Counted from the stretch's first letter, positions 38,691 through 47,797 are shown. The stretch is DNA of 64,000 bases from Nostoc sp. FACHB-152 (GCF_014697475.1 NZ_JACJRV010000006.1:1-64000), one strand, 5' to 3'. Notes: generated by a model not told the origin, from the letters alone. Translations and numbers: made by a program.

Positions 38691-39836
38691 ATGAAAACAA
38701 CAGAAATTCGTGGTGTCTGGCTGACAACTACTGACAGTAAGGTTTTCCGGTCACAGCAACGCATTGCACAAGCAATGGACTTGTTAGCCGAGACTGGATT
38801 TAACGTGGTGTTTCCCGTGGTTTGGAATAAGGCTGTGACTATGTACCCCAGTCAAACTATGCGACAAACTTTTGGGGTAGAGATTGAACCGATGTCTCTT
38901 GGTCGTGACCCTTTAGCAGAGGTAATAACCCAGGCGCGACGAGTGGGGTTAAAAGTTATCCCTTGGTTTGAATATGGCTTTGCGAGTTCCTACAAATCGA
39001 ATGGTGGGATGCTGTTACAGCAAAAACCAGACTGGGCGGCGCGAGACTGTAATGGGAACCTGTTGCAGAAAAATGGTTTTGAGTGGATGAATGCTTTCCA
39101 TCCCCAAGTGCAAGAGTTGATGTTGAACTTGGTTTTGGAGGTTGTCAGAAATTATGATGTCGATGGTATTCAAGGCGACGATCGCTTTCCGGCTTTACCA
39201 TGCGAAGGTGGTTATGATCCCCTGACTATTGCCCGTTATCAACAGCAATTTGGTTGTAGTCCACCCAACAACGCCAAAGATAAACAGTGGTTACAGTGGC
39301 GTGCTGATATTTTGACAGATTTTTTGGCGTGTCTGTACGGCGAAGTGAAAAGGATTAACCCTAATTTGCTGGTGTCGATGTCTCCAAATATTTATGATTG
39401 GGGATTTCGAGAATATCTGCAAGACTATCCCACATGGCTGAGGTTGGGAATTGTCGATATGATTCACCCCCAAATTTATCGCCGTGATTTTAATACTTAT
39501 AAAGCGATCGCTAATCAACTGGTCAGTCAGTTTACAGATGAGACTCTTTCTAAGGTAGCACCAGGAATTCTCATGAAGCTTGGTGATTACCGCATTAGTC
39601 CAGAATATCTGATGCAGGCGATCGCCTACAACCGCCGCCTCGGAATTTCTGGCGAAGTCTTCTTTTTTTACGAAGGTTTGCGAGAGAATAACAATGCTCT
39701 TGCTAATGTCTTGCGAAATGGCCCCTATGCTAAACCTGCTGTATTCCCGACTTTGGCAGATTTACAGCAACATAGCAATAGTGATGCTTTATCGTTATGG
39801 CAGAAAATCAAAAAATTCTTGAAAAATCTTATTTAA
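38691..39836 (+). CDS. Glycoside hydrolase-like family 10 (DUF187) protein
   Basis: The 381-residue protein matches the GHL10 family: EIRGVWLTTTDSKVFRS at the start, GFNVVFPVVWNKA, VIPWFEYGF, EWMNAFHPQVQELM and YDVDGIQGDDRFP, a TIM-barrel with acidic active-site residues. The frame is open upstream to a GTG at 38556, but that part is GGGGAGT-type heptamer DNA and translates to low-complexity sequence, so I start at ATG 38691. No signal peptide is left with this start. Likely a carbohydrate-active enzyme; substrate unknown. Confidence 0.87.
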   Translation: MKTTEIRGVWLTTTDSKVFRSQQRIAQAMDLLAETGFNVVFPVVWNKAVTMYPSQTMRQTFGVEIEPMSLGRDPLAEVITQARRVGLKVIPWFEYGFASSYKSNGGMLLQQKPDWAARDCNGNLLQKNGFEWMNAFHPQVQELMLNLVLEVVRNYDVDGIQGDDRFPALPCEGGYDPLTIARYQQQFGCSPPNNAKDKQWLQWRADILTDFLACLYGEVKRINPNLLVSMSPNIYDWGFREYLQDYPTWLRLGIVDMIHPQIYRRDFNTYKAIANQLVSQFTDETLSKVAPGILMKLGDYRISPEYLMQAIAYNRRLGISGEVFFFYEGLRENNNALANVLRNGPYAKPAVFPTLADLQQHSNSDALSLWQKIKKFLKNLI

Positions 39837-39844
39837 ATAAGCGT

Positions 39845-40270
39845 ATGGCAGATAAATTGCAGATAGAACAAGTAATTCAAACTCTCAAAGATGATTTACC
39901 AACTTTATTTGAAAAAGATATCTCTTACGATATTTATACACAAGATATCTATTTTCAAGACCCAGTAAATAAATTTAAGTATAAATTCAATTACCGCATT
40001 ATATTTTGGACATTGCGATTTCACGCCCAACTATTTTTTACTCAAATTGCCTTTGATGTACATGAAGTTTATCAGGCGGCGGAAGATACGATTATAGCTA
40101 AGTGGACAGTACGAGGTGTGTTACGTGTACCTTGGCAGGCAAAGATATTTTTTAATGGCTATTCAACTTATAAACTTAACTCAAATAATTTGATATATGA
40201 GCATATTGATACTTGGGATAGAAAGCCAGGAGAGATTTTAAGGCAGTTTGGTCAGAGAGGTGATAGGTGA
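39845..40270 (+). CDS. DUF2358 domain protein
   Basis: The 141-residue protein matches DUF2358, a cyanobacterial and plastid family with an NTF2-like (cystatin-like) fold: LKDDLPTLFEKDISYDIYTQ and YFQDPVNKFK are the hallmarks. Function unknown. ATG 39845 lies 8 bp after the preceding stop, so the gene is probably cotranscribed with it; an ATG at 39797 would overlap that gene. The last residues QRGDR and the TGA are encoded by GTGATAG-type heptamer repeats that continue beyond the stop to about 40290. Confidence 0.85.
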   Translation: MADKLQIEQVIQTLKDDLPTLFEKDISYDIYTQDIYFQDPVNKFKYKFNYRIIFWTLRFHAQLFFTQIAFDVHEVYQAAEDTIIAKWTVRGVLRVPWQAKIFFNGYSTYKLNSNNLIYEHIDTWDRKPGEILRQFGQRGDR

Positions 40271-40365
40271 TGGGTGATAGGTTACAGGGTTATTTATTAT
40301 TTGTTGATGTTCTCAACTATGCTTAGATTGCTAAATATTCAATATTTATGAAGGCTTAAAAAAGC

Positions 40366-41268
40366 ATGGAAAGAAAAATATTATCTGGGCTAAATACAGT
40401 TACATTTCAACATCCTTTTGACCAGAAAGCTTTGACAGCTTTAAATAAAACACCTGGGTTACCTTTATTGTTGAAAAAGGTAAATGAGTATGGAATTGAC
40501 CGCTTGCTGAGAATGCAAATTCTTGGTGGGGAATTTCGCGTCACATCTCGCAATTTTCCTCCATTGCATGATGCATTTGCAGAAAGCTGTGAAATTCTTG
40601 ACTTGAGTCCAAAGCCGGAACTCTATCTATTTCGTGGTACGGGACACATTCATACTAATGTAGTTGGTGTAGAAAACCCAATGGTAAGCGTGAATTTAGA
40701 AGCGATGGAATGGTATTCCTATGAAGAGTTGCTATTTGCTTTTGGGTATGAAATTGCACGAGTTAAGGGTAAATATATCGCTTATCAGCAAATGGCAAAT
40801 GTTATGCCAATGTTAAAAAATATCGTTAATAGTACAACTTTTGGCTTGGGAGGTTTAGCTGCTGGCGGGATAGAAATAGGGCTTTATAACTGGATTATTA
40901 TGTCAAAATTTACTTGCGATCGCGCGGGTTTATTAGCGTGTCAAGATATTAATGTTGCTATCACTGCACTCATGAAATTAGGTGGTTTACCTAGTGAATA
41001 TATAAATCCAGATACTATCGCTGATTTTACAGCCCAAGCGCGGGAATTTTCTAGCATTAGTCTAGATAACGTAGATCAAGTAACTAAGATATTCAGCTTT
41101 ATGGAGTATCAACTTCCTTGGTCTGTGATGCGCGCTTCTGAATTATTGAAGTGGGTTGATTCGGGAGAATATGATAAGTTACTGCAAGCAGAAAATTTAG
41201 AGAAATTAGAAGTTTCAGCAGACAATACAGAAGATTCAGAAGATTGGCAATTTATGTCTTCTTGGTAA
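40366..41268 (+). CDS. Degenerate M48 metallopeptidase homologue (predicted inactive)
   Basis: The 300-residue protein aligns by eye with the cyanobacterial M48/HtpX-like peptidases of the same length: QHPFDQKALTALNKTPGL, then SPKPELYLF, a TFGLGGLAAGG helix and PWSVMRASELLKWVDSGEYD. The zinc motif expected as GHExxH reads GYEIAR (Y128, E129, R132), and the third ligand glutamate in the SExTADRAG motif is lysine (K181 in SKFTCDRAG). All three metal ligands are therefore lost while the fold-defining parts are kept. I infer a pseudoprotease, perhaps regulating an active paralogue. Confidence 0.85.
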   Translation: MERKILSGLNTVTFQHPFDQKALTALNKTPGLPLLLKKVNEYGIDRLLRMQILGGEFRVTSRNFPPLHDAFAESCEILDLSPKPELYLFRGTGHIHTNVVGVENPMVSVNLEAMEWYSYEELLFAFGYEIARVKGKYIAYQQMANVMPMLKNIVNSTTFGLGGLAAGGIEIGLYNWIIMSKFTCDRAGLLACQDINVAITALMKLGGLPSEYINPDTIADFTAQAREFSSISLDNVDQVTKIFSFMEYQLPWSVMRASELLKWVDSGEYDKLLQAENLEKLEVSADNTEDSEDWQFMSSW

Positions 41269-41376
41269 GCTTATAAAACGAACCGCAAAGTACGCAAAGT
41301 ACGCTAAGGGAGAAAGTATAGAGAGTGTTTGTTTGCCGCAGTTTTACAAAGAGCAGTATAAGATTTAAATAACAAA

Positions 41377-42000
41377 TTATTTTGACTGGCTCATCACTAC
41401 ATTCATCAGACTATCTAACAGGCGATCGCGTGACAATGAGCATAGTTCTTTGCCATACAAGATATCCTGTACAATCACATAAGAAACCAGCGACCCCATA
41501 AAGATATGCGCCATTGCTTCTGGGTCAGCAATATTTAATTCTGGATGAGATGCAAAATATTGACTAAGTAAAAATCGACCGCGTTGCACTACTGTTTGAT
41601 TATATAGTTTTGCTAGTTCGGGAAAGTTTTGTGACTCAGTAATAATCAACCGTAACAGTGCTAAATAATCAGGATTATCCGCAACTTTGGTTAAATAAGT
41701 TTCAGCTACCTGACGCAATAAAATTGCAGGTTCACCATGCAATTTCGTACCAGAAAATATACTTTGAAAACACGTAAGCGTTAACCGTTCCATCAACGCT
41801 TTAAACAATCCTTCTTTATCTTGAAAGTGACTGTAGATCGTTTGTTTTGAAACTCCTGCTTCTGCACTTACCCTATCCATACTGGTTCTAGCGTAACCCT
41901 CTTGCAAAAATACTTGAATTGCTCCTTGCAAGATTTGCTCTTGCTTTTGAGTAATTGCAGGTAAAACAAATTCCAGTTGGGAAGCATGAGTTTTAGCCAT
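41377..42000 (-). CDS. TetR-family transcriptional regulator of the adjacent exporter
   Basis: The 207-residue protein has an N-terminal TetR helix-turn-helix (GYARTSMDRVSAEAGVSKQT then IYSHFQDKEGLFKALMER) and a C-terminal ligand domain of the AcrR/CecR type. It is divergent from a four-gene exporter with the gene order of E. coli cecR-ybhGFSR. A 25-bp near-perfect palindrome sits midway between the two starts. It most likely represses the exporter and itself and is released by the exported compound. Confidence 0.92.
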   Translation of the reverse strand: MAKTHASQLEFVLPAITQKQEQILQGAIQVFLQEGYARTSMDRVSAEAGVSKQTIYSHFQDKEGLFKALMERLTLTCFQSIFSGTKLHGEPAILLRQVAETYLTKVADNPDYLALLRLIITESQNFPELAKLYNQTVVQRGRFLLSQYFASHPELNIADPEAMAHIFMGSLVSYVIVQDILYGKELCSLSRDRLLDSLMNVVMSQSK

Positions 42001-42033
42001 GAATAGTAAACTTTTTTGCAGATATCTTGCTAT

Positions 42034-42058
42034 ATCATACTGGACAGTCTAGTATGAT
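42034..42058. promoter_or_regulatory. Palindromic operator for the TetR regulator
   Basis: The sequence ATCATACTGGAC-A-GTCTAGTATGAT reads the same on both strands except for one pair, centred on A42046. Its edges lie 33 bp from the TetR start and 34 bp from the hlyD-type gene start, an ideal position to control both divergent promoters. Size and symmetry match TetR-family operators. Confidence 0.85.
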
Positions 42059-42092
42059 GACAAAAAGTTTTGTTATCAACTAGGGTGCTAAT

Positions 42093-43457
42093 ATGACTCA
42101 GACTGCCCCAGTACCGGAAAGTCTTACGAATGCGCCAGTATCTAAGCAGCAACACCGCAAAAAACCAATTCCTTTATTGATAATAGGCTTACTGGCGGTG
42201 GGTGGCATTGGTTACGCAGTGTGGCGTAGTCAACCGCAAGGGTCAGCAGATATGCTTAAGGTTAGCGGCAGGATTGAAGGTTACGAAACCGAAATTGGGG
42301 TGAAACGTTCCGGCAGAATTGTGTCAATGGCTGTACGAGAAGGTGCAGCAGTCAAGAAGGGGCAACAATTAATTACACTAGATGATAGTAACGACCAAAT
42401 TCTGCAAGACCAACTGCGGGGTGCTGAGGCGAGAATTGCATCGGCTCAATCGGATGAACAGCAAGCAATCTCAGATGTTGAGCGAGTAGAAAGAGAAATT
42501 CAAGAAATTACTAGCCAAATTAACGAAGCCAAGCTTAATTGGCAGCAGTCCCAAGGTGACACCACAGGCAGAATTGAGCAAGCACAATCAAATGTAGCAG
42601 CAGCTAAAGCGCAACTAGTGCAAGCACAAGCCCAAGTTAAACAGGCAGCAGCAGAAGTAAAATTAGCAAAAATTAACCGCGATCGCTATACCAATTTAGT
42701 CAAAGAAGGTGCTATTAATCAACAACAATTTGACCAAGCACAAACCACCCTTGACACGGCAATAGCAACCCTAGAAGCACGACAAGCAGCAGTGAATGCC
42801 GCACGTCAACAATTAAGTGCCTCATCGGGCGCATTAACTCAAGCCAAAACTACAAGTTTCAACCCTGATATTCGCAACGCCCAAGTAACATCATTAGTTA
42901 GAAAGCAGCAGCAAAGTTATGCACAGTTGAAATCTGCACAGGCAAAAGTTAAATCTGCCCGTGCCAAAGTCAGAGATGCCCAAGCCGCAAAGCAGCAAAT
43001 TGTTACGCAAATTGCCGACTCGAAAAAAGATTTAAATGTCATAAGTCCTTTAGATGGAGTAGTCACCGCCCGTAGCGTCGAACCCGGTGCAGTAGTTAGC
43101 AGCCAGACTAATATTTTGACAATTGTAGATCCCAAAACAGTGTACTTTCGAGGTTTTATTCCCGAAGGCGATATTGGCAAAGTGCGTTTAGGGCAAACCA
43201 CAAAAATCTTCATTGATTCTGCACCGGATAAACCATTACAAGGTAAAGTGATTGCCATAGATCCACAAGCATCATTTACGCCAGAGAATATTTATTTTCA
43301 AAAAGATAGAGTTAGACAAGTAGTAGGAATTCGGATTGCAGTCCAAAATCCTGATAGCTGCTTCAATCCCGAAAATCCTTATAATCAATCAGATTTACCC
43401 TGCGCCAAAATGGGGATGCCAGCTGATGCAGAGATTGATTTGAAGGCAGGAGGTTAG
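42093..43457 (+). CDS. HlyD-family membrane fusion protein (YbhG-like)
   Basis: The 454-residue protein has an N-terminal membrane anchor (about 27-46), a lipoyl half-motif (GRIEGYETEIGVKRSGRI), a long alpha-helical hairpin rich in Gln/Ala coiled coil (110-300) and a closing beta-barrel half-motif (DLNVISPLDGVVTARSVEPG). It links the inner-membrane ABC exporter to an outer-membrane channel. It is the first gene of the operon and is followed by the double ATPase and two permeases. Confidence 0.92.
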   Translation: MTQTAPVPESLTNAPVSKQQHRKKPIPLLIIGLLAVGGIGYAVWRSQPQGSADMLKVSGRIEGYETEIGVKRSGRIVSMAVREGAAVKKGQQLITLDDSNDQILQDQLRGAEARIASAQSDEQQAISDVERVEREIQEITSQINEAKLNWQQSQGDTTGRIEQAQSNVAAAKAQLVQAQAQVKQAAAEVKLAKINRDRYTNLVKEGAINQQQFDQAQTTLDTAIATLEARQAAVNAARQQLSASSGALTQAKTTSFNPDIRNAQVTSLVRKQQQSYAQLKSAQAKVKSARAKVRDAQAAKQQIVTQIADSKKDLNVISPLDGVVTARSVEPGAVVSSQTNILTIVDPKTVYFRGFIPEGDIGKVRLGQTTKIFIDSAPDKPLQGKVIAIDPQASFTPENIYFQKDRVRQVVGIRIAVQNPDSCFNPENPYNQSDLPCAKMGMPADAEIDLKAGG

Positions 43458-43495
43458 AGGCTAAGGATGTCCCTTGCATCAATCAACAGATAAAC

Positions 43496-43527
43496 CTCTC
43501 AAAACTCTCTGCGCCTCTGCGTCTCTG
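43496..43527 (+). repeat. Intercistronic CTCTGCG repeat, copy 1
   Basis: CTCTCTGCGCCTCTGCGTCTCTGCGTGAG-type sequence lies just before the ATG at 43544. It is the first of three related copies in the gaps of this operon, each in the same orientation and ending 5-20 nt before a start codon. Confidence 0.7.
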
Positions 43528-43543
43528 CGTGAGACATAAAATT

Positions 43544-45481
43544 ATGAAACAGCCACTCACGACATTACCGCCATCATCAAGCCCTCCAACCACCGCAATT
43601 ACAGCACGTGGTTTACACAAGCACTATGGAAACTTAGCCGCCGTTAGAGGCATTGATTTCACTGTCCACAAAGGCGAAATGTTTGGGCTAATTGGCCCTG
43701 ATGGGGCGGGGAAAACTAGCACCTTTCACATTATGGGCGGGGTAATGGAAGCAACAGCAGGGGAAGTGGAGATATTTGGACAGCCTGCACGAGATGCACG
43801 GTTAATGACTGGTTATCTCACCCAACAGTTTTCGCTGTATTTAGATTTGAGTATTGATGAAAACTTACGTTATGCAGGAGGTTTACGACAAGTTGCGGAT
43901 GATGTGCTGTGGGAACGCCGCAATAAGTATCTAAGTTTAATGGATTTAGATAAATTTGGCGATCGCCTAGCGGGACAACTTTCGGGCGGGATGAAACAAA
44001 AGCTGGCACTTTGTTGTGCTTTAGTTTCCCAGCCGGAAGTATTGTTATTAGATGAACCTACCACAGGTGTTGACCCTGTTTCGCGGCGAGAATTTTGGGA
44101 TGTCTTAGCAGAACTTTCAGCCGAGGGGATGACAATTGTTGTGGCGACACCTTACCTTGACGAAGCTGAACGCTGTCACCGCGTGGCTTTAATGTATAGT
44201 GGACAAATTCATGAAATTGGTACACCCGCCCAATTACGAGATAACTTGGGTTTGCATCGCTTAGAAGTGCGAACCGCAAATTTAGAAGCCACAGAAGAGA
44301 TACTTTCGCAGACTACACAGACAAATATTATAGATGTGCAGATTTTTGGCGATCGCTTGGATGTCCTCGTGCAAGATTTAAATGTAGGAGAAACCGAAGT
44401 TCGCCAACTATTGCAACAACATCAGCTACCATCACCCAATATTGAACGTGGCGAACCCACATTAGAAAACGTCTTTGTCACACGACTACGCCAACAAGGT
44501 TCCGCACCGCAGTTTTTGGCCTTTCCTCGTTCTCGGATGAGGGGCGGTGGAGAAAGAAAAGAATTAGCTATTTACGCCCAAAACCTGAGTCGTGTTTTTG
44601 GCAAATTCCAAGCCGTGAAAGATGTCAACGTCGAGGTGCGTTACGGCGAAATATTTGGTTTATTAGGTGCTAACGGTGCAGGAAAAACCACCACCATCAA
44701 GATGCTGTGTGGACTTTTAGAAGCCAGTGGCGGCGAAGTCTCTTTGGGTGGTGAAACAGGAAATCTGCGGAGTGCAGACTTACGGCGACGCATTGGTTAC
44801 ATGAGTCAGAAATTCACCCTCTACGACGATTTAACCATCCTGCAAAACCTCGAATTTTATAGCGGAGTTTACGGCGTACCACGCAAACTGCGACGCGAAA
44901 AAATTGATTGGGTAATTACTACCTGTGGCTTAGAAGGGCAAGAAAATCTGGTAACTGGACAATTACCCGGAGGATGGAAACAGCGAGTAGCATTTGGTGC
45001 TTCCGTGATGCACGAACCAGATATTTTATTTTTAGATGAACCAACATCGGGTGTAGATCCCTTAGCGCGTCGCCAATTTTGGAAGCTAATTAATGACTTT
45101 GCGCGTAACGGTACAGCCATCTTAGTCACAACTCACTATTTAGAAGAAGCCGAACAATGTAACCGGATGAGTTTTATGGTTGCAGGTGAAACCGTCGCCG
45201 AAGGTTCACCCAGTTCCATCAAAGCATCACAACCAGGAAAATTAATCGAAATCATCGTCAATCAAAACCAAGCCGCATCTAAGTTACTCAAACAACACTT
45301 CGACTCCTGGCGAGTTTCGATTTTTGCCGATAGTTTACACATTGTTCTCGACAACCCCGAACAAGAAATAAACCAAATTACTCAACTTTTAAAAGCCAAT
45401 CAAATTACCGTTAATTCCCTGCGTCCTATTCCCTTTTCCTTAGAAGATGCCTTCATAGGAATAGTACAGCGATCGCAATAA
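43544..45481 (+). CDS. ABC exporter ATPase with two fused nucleotide-binding domains (YbhF-like)
   Basis: The 645-residue protein holds two ABC domains. Domain 1 (about 20-240) has Walker A GPDGAGKTS, signature LSGGMKQKL and Walker B LLLDEPTTGVD, but the H-loop histidine is replaced by proline (VVATPYLDEAE). Domain 2 (about 340-570) has Walker A GANGAGKTT, a degenerate signature LPGGWKQRV, Walker B LFLDEPTSGVD and an intact H-loop TTHYLEEAE. The two ATP sites should therefore be unequal. This architecture matches E. coli YbhF/RbbA-type exporters. I start at ATG 43544; a GTG at 43529 is in frame. Confidence 0.93.
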   Translation: MKQPLTTLPPSSSPPTTAITARGLHKHYGNLAAVRGIDFTVHKGEMFGLIGPDGAGKTSTFHIMGGVMEATAGEVEIFGQPARDARLMTGYLTQQFSLYLDLSIDENLRYAGGLRQVADDVLWERRNKYLSLMDLDKFGDRLAGQLSGGMKQKLALCCALVSQPEVLLLDEPTTGVDPVSRREFWDVLAELSAEGMTIVVATPYLDEAERCHRVALMYSGQIHEIGTPAQLRDNLGLHRLEVRTANLEATEEILSQTTQTNIIDVQIFGDRLDVLVQDLNVGETEVRQLLQQHQLPSPNIERGEPTLENVFVTRLRQQGSAPQFLAFPRSRMRGGGERKELAIYAQNLSRVFGKFQAVKDVNVEVRYGEIFGLLGANGAGKTTTIKMLCGLLEASGGEVSLGGETGNLRSADLRRRIGYMSQKFTLYDDLTILQNLEFYSGVYGVPRKLRREKIDWVITTCGLEGQENLVTGQLPGGWKQRVAFGASVMHEPDILFLDEPTSGVDPLARRQFWKLINDFARNGTAILVTTHYLEEAEQCNRMSFMVAGETVAEGSPSSIKASQPGKLIEIIVNQNQAASKLLKQHFDSWRVSIFADSLHIVLDNPEQEINQITQLLKANQITVNSLRPIPFSLEDAFIGIVQRSQ

Positions 45482-45484
45482 ACT

Positions 45485-45523
45485 CAGCGTACCTCCGCGT
45501 TAACCTCCGCGCCCCTCTGCGTT
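45485..45523 (+). repeat. Intercistronic CTCTGCG repeat, copy 2
   Basis: CAGCGTACCTCCGCGTTAAC followed by CTCCGCGCCCCTCTGCGTTAA fills the whole 48-bp gap between the ATPase stop and the ATG at 45530. Confidence 0.7.
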
Positions 45524-45529
45524 AAAAAA

Positions 45530-46636
45530 ATGAAAAGAATAATCACCCAGTGTATTAAAGAAATAGCTCAATTTCGCCGCGATCGCCTCACCTTAGCCTT
45601 AGCATTTCTCTTACCATTTATCACCCTGATAATCTTTGGCTTTGCGATTAGGCTAGAAAGTAAAGATATCCCGTTGATTGTGCAAGATTTCAACCGCACT
45701 AACTTAAGCCAAAGTTACATCGAAAGATTATATGCCACTAATCAATTTATTCCTAAACAATGGTCAGGCGGCAATCCTACACGCGACGCAATAGATAAAG
45801 GAATTGCCAAAGTCGCAGTAATTATTCCGCCGGAATTTAGCCGCGATATTCAAGCACGAAAAAATACCACAGTACAAATATTAATCGATGCGACAGACGT
45901 TAATAATGCCCGTGTAATTAGAAATAGTATTCAAAGAGTTACAAACTTTTTCATGCAAGAACATGGACTAATACCAGCTACTAATACTATTACAGCGCGA
46001 ATGCGTTTATGGTTTAATCCTGGCAGACTAGAATCACTGTATATTGTGCCGGGAGTATATGGCGTTGTGTTGTGGATTTTTCCTTCATTACTAGCTGCGA
46101 TCGCAATGGTAAGAGAAAAAGAAAAAGGTACAATTTTACAAGTCTACGCTTCCAGTATCAGTGCAACTGAACTATTGCTAGGTAAAGGATTAGCCTACTT
46201 ATTAATTGCCCTAACTGAGACATTAATAGTAATGGGATTCGGCTCAATTATTTTCCAAGTTGGTATAGTGGGCAACCCCATAACATTATTACTTGGCACT
46301 TTATTATTTCTAGCAGATAGCGTTTTTTTTGGTTTACTTTTAGGAGTACGCAGCAGTAACCAAAATTCTGCGGTTCAAGGCGTTTCTCTCATTGGTTTTA
46401 TCACCTCATTATTATTATCTGGATTTATTTATCCACTCAACAATATACCATTCCCCCTCTCATTAGCACCTAACATAGTTCCTGCACGTTACTACATTAA
46501 TATTACCCGCGATGCCTTCGTGCGTGGTACAGGCTTTGCCGGAGTTTGGTTCGATTTACTCATGCTAGCAATCATGGGTTTATTCTTTTTTAACGTATCA
46601 CGCCGAGTTATAAGCCGAATGCAACTACCAAATTAA
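45530..46636 (+). CDS. ABC-2 exporter permease (YbhS-like)
   Basis: The 368-residue protein has one N-terminal transmembrane helix (about 22-42), a large extracytoplasmic domain (about 50-175) and five C-terminal helices, the layout of the YhiP/DrrB ABC-2 permeases. AMVREKEKGTILQVYASSIS is the conserved coupling loop. It pairs with the next gene to form a heterodimeric permease energised by the double ATPase. Confidence 0.92.
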   Translation: MKRIITQCIKEIAQFRRDRLTLALAFLLPFITLIIFGFAIRLESKDIPLIVQDFNRTNLSQSYIERLYATNQFIPKQWSGGNPTRDAIDKGIAKVAVIIPPEFSRDIQARKNTTVQILIDATDVNNARVIRNSIQRVTNFFMQEHGLIPATNTITARMRLWFNPGRLESLYIVPGVYGVVLWIFPSLLAAIAMVREKEKGTILQVYASSISATELLLGKGLAYLLIALTETLIVMGFGSIIFQVGIVGNPITLLLGTLLFLADSVFFGLLLGVRSSNQNSAVQGVSLIGFITSLLLSGFIYPLNNIPFPLSLAPNIVPARYYINITRDAFVRGTGFAGVWFDLLMLAIMGLFFFNVSRRVISRMQLPN

Positions 46637-46638
46637 CC

Positions 46639-46668
46639 TCTCTGTGTTCTCCGCGCCTCTGCGGTTAG
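46639..46668 (+). repeat. Intercistronic CTCTGCG repeat, copy 3
   Basis: CTCTGTGTTCTCCGCGCCTC followed by TGCGGTTAGTTAAAAT fills the 39-bp gap between the two permease genes, ending at the ATG at 46676. Confidence 0.7.
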
Positions 46669-46675
46669 TTAAAAT

Positions 46676-47797
46676 ATGAAACTTATCCAACGATTATTTG
46701 ATAGCCCATTTTGGGCATTAGTGCGAAAAGAAATTAATCAAATCTTACGCAATAAACAACTCATTGTATTGCTAATTGTCCCGCCCACAATACAACTACT
46801 ACTGTACGGATTTATCCTCAATCCTGATGTGCATAACTTACGCTTAGGTGTCATCGACTATGCCAACGTCAGCGCAAGTCGTGAGTTAGTTACAGCCATG
46901 ACATCAAATCGAATTTTTACTCTCGAATCTGTACCAACCAGTGAACAGGAATTAAGCCGACAAGTAGAAGAAGGCAAATTAGATGTCGGAGTTATAATTC
47001 CCCCTGATTTTTCTCGCAAACTCACACAAAAATCAGCAGAAATTCAAGTATTTATTGATGCTGTAAATGCAAATACAGCCGGAATTGCTGGTAATTATAT
47101 GAATCAAATTATCCAGCAATATAATTTGCGCTTAACTCAAAATCAAGCAACCCCGCCAATTTCACCGGAAGTTGTATTTCTTTACAACCCAGGACTCACT
47201 AGTAGCTGGTTTTTTGTACCGGGAGTTATGGGTTTAGTTCTGACATTAATTGGCACATTAGTATCAGCAATCACAGTTGTGCGGGAGAAAGATACAGGCA
47301 CATTAGAACAATTATTGATGACTCCGGCTGCTAACTGGCAGATTTTGCTGTCAAAAATTGTGCCTTTAGCGGTTTTATTATTAGGTGATGTATTTCTAGC
47401 CTTGACATTAGCAACAATAGTATTCAATGTACCATTTCGGGGAAATTTTCTGTTATTTTTAGGCTTATCAAGTATGTATGTGTTTGTGGGTATTAGTTTA
47501 GGAATTATGTTAGCAACTGTTTGTAAATCACAACAGCAAGTAGTACTCACATCTTTCTTTATTAACTTACCAATGGTACAGACTTCTGGTGCGATCGCGC
47601 CAATTGAAGCCATGCCGCCTTTATTCCAAATTCTATCCCTACTCAATCCTTTACGGCATTATATTGCGATCGTGCGCGGCATTTTACTCAAAGGTGTTGG
47701 CTTAGATGTGCTGTGGGTTAATGTCTTAGCTTTAATTGCCTTTGCTGTTGTTTTATTAACTATTAGTATTAATAAGTTTCGCAGTCAGTTAAGTTAA
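46676..47797 (+). CDS. ABC-2 exporter permease (YbhR-like)
   Basis: The 373-residue protein has the same layout as its upstream neighbour: an N-terminal helix (about 30-48), an extracytoplasmic domain and five C-terminal helices, with the coupling loop TVVREKDTGTLEQLLMTPAA. It is the last gene of the exporter operon. Its 3' end overlaps the convergent histidine kinase gene by 9 bp, so no terminator separates them. E. coli YbhFSR and YbhG export drugs and cations; the substrate here is unknown. Confidence 0.92.
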   Translation: MKLIQRLFDSPFWALVRKEINQILRNKQLIVLLIVPPTIQLLLYGFILNPDVHNLRLGVIDYANVSASRELVTAMTSNRIFTLESVPTSEQELSRQVEEGKLDVGVIIPPDFSRKLTQKSAEIQVFIDAVNANTAGIAGNYMNQIIQQYNLRLTQNQATPPISPEVVFLYNPGLTSSWFFVPGVMGLVLTLIGTLVSAITVVREKDTGTLEQLLMTPAANWQILLSKIVPLAVLLLGDVFLALTLATIVFNVPFRGNFLLFLGLSSMYVFVGISLGIMLATVCKSQQQVVLTSFFINLPMVQTSGAIAPIEAMPPLFQILSLLNPLRHYIAIVRGILLKGVGLDVLWVNVLALIAFAVVLLTISINKFRSQLS

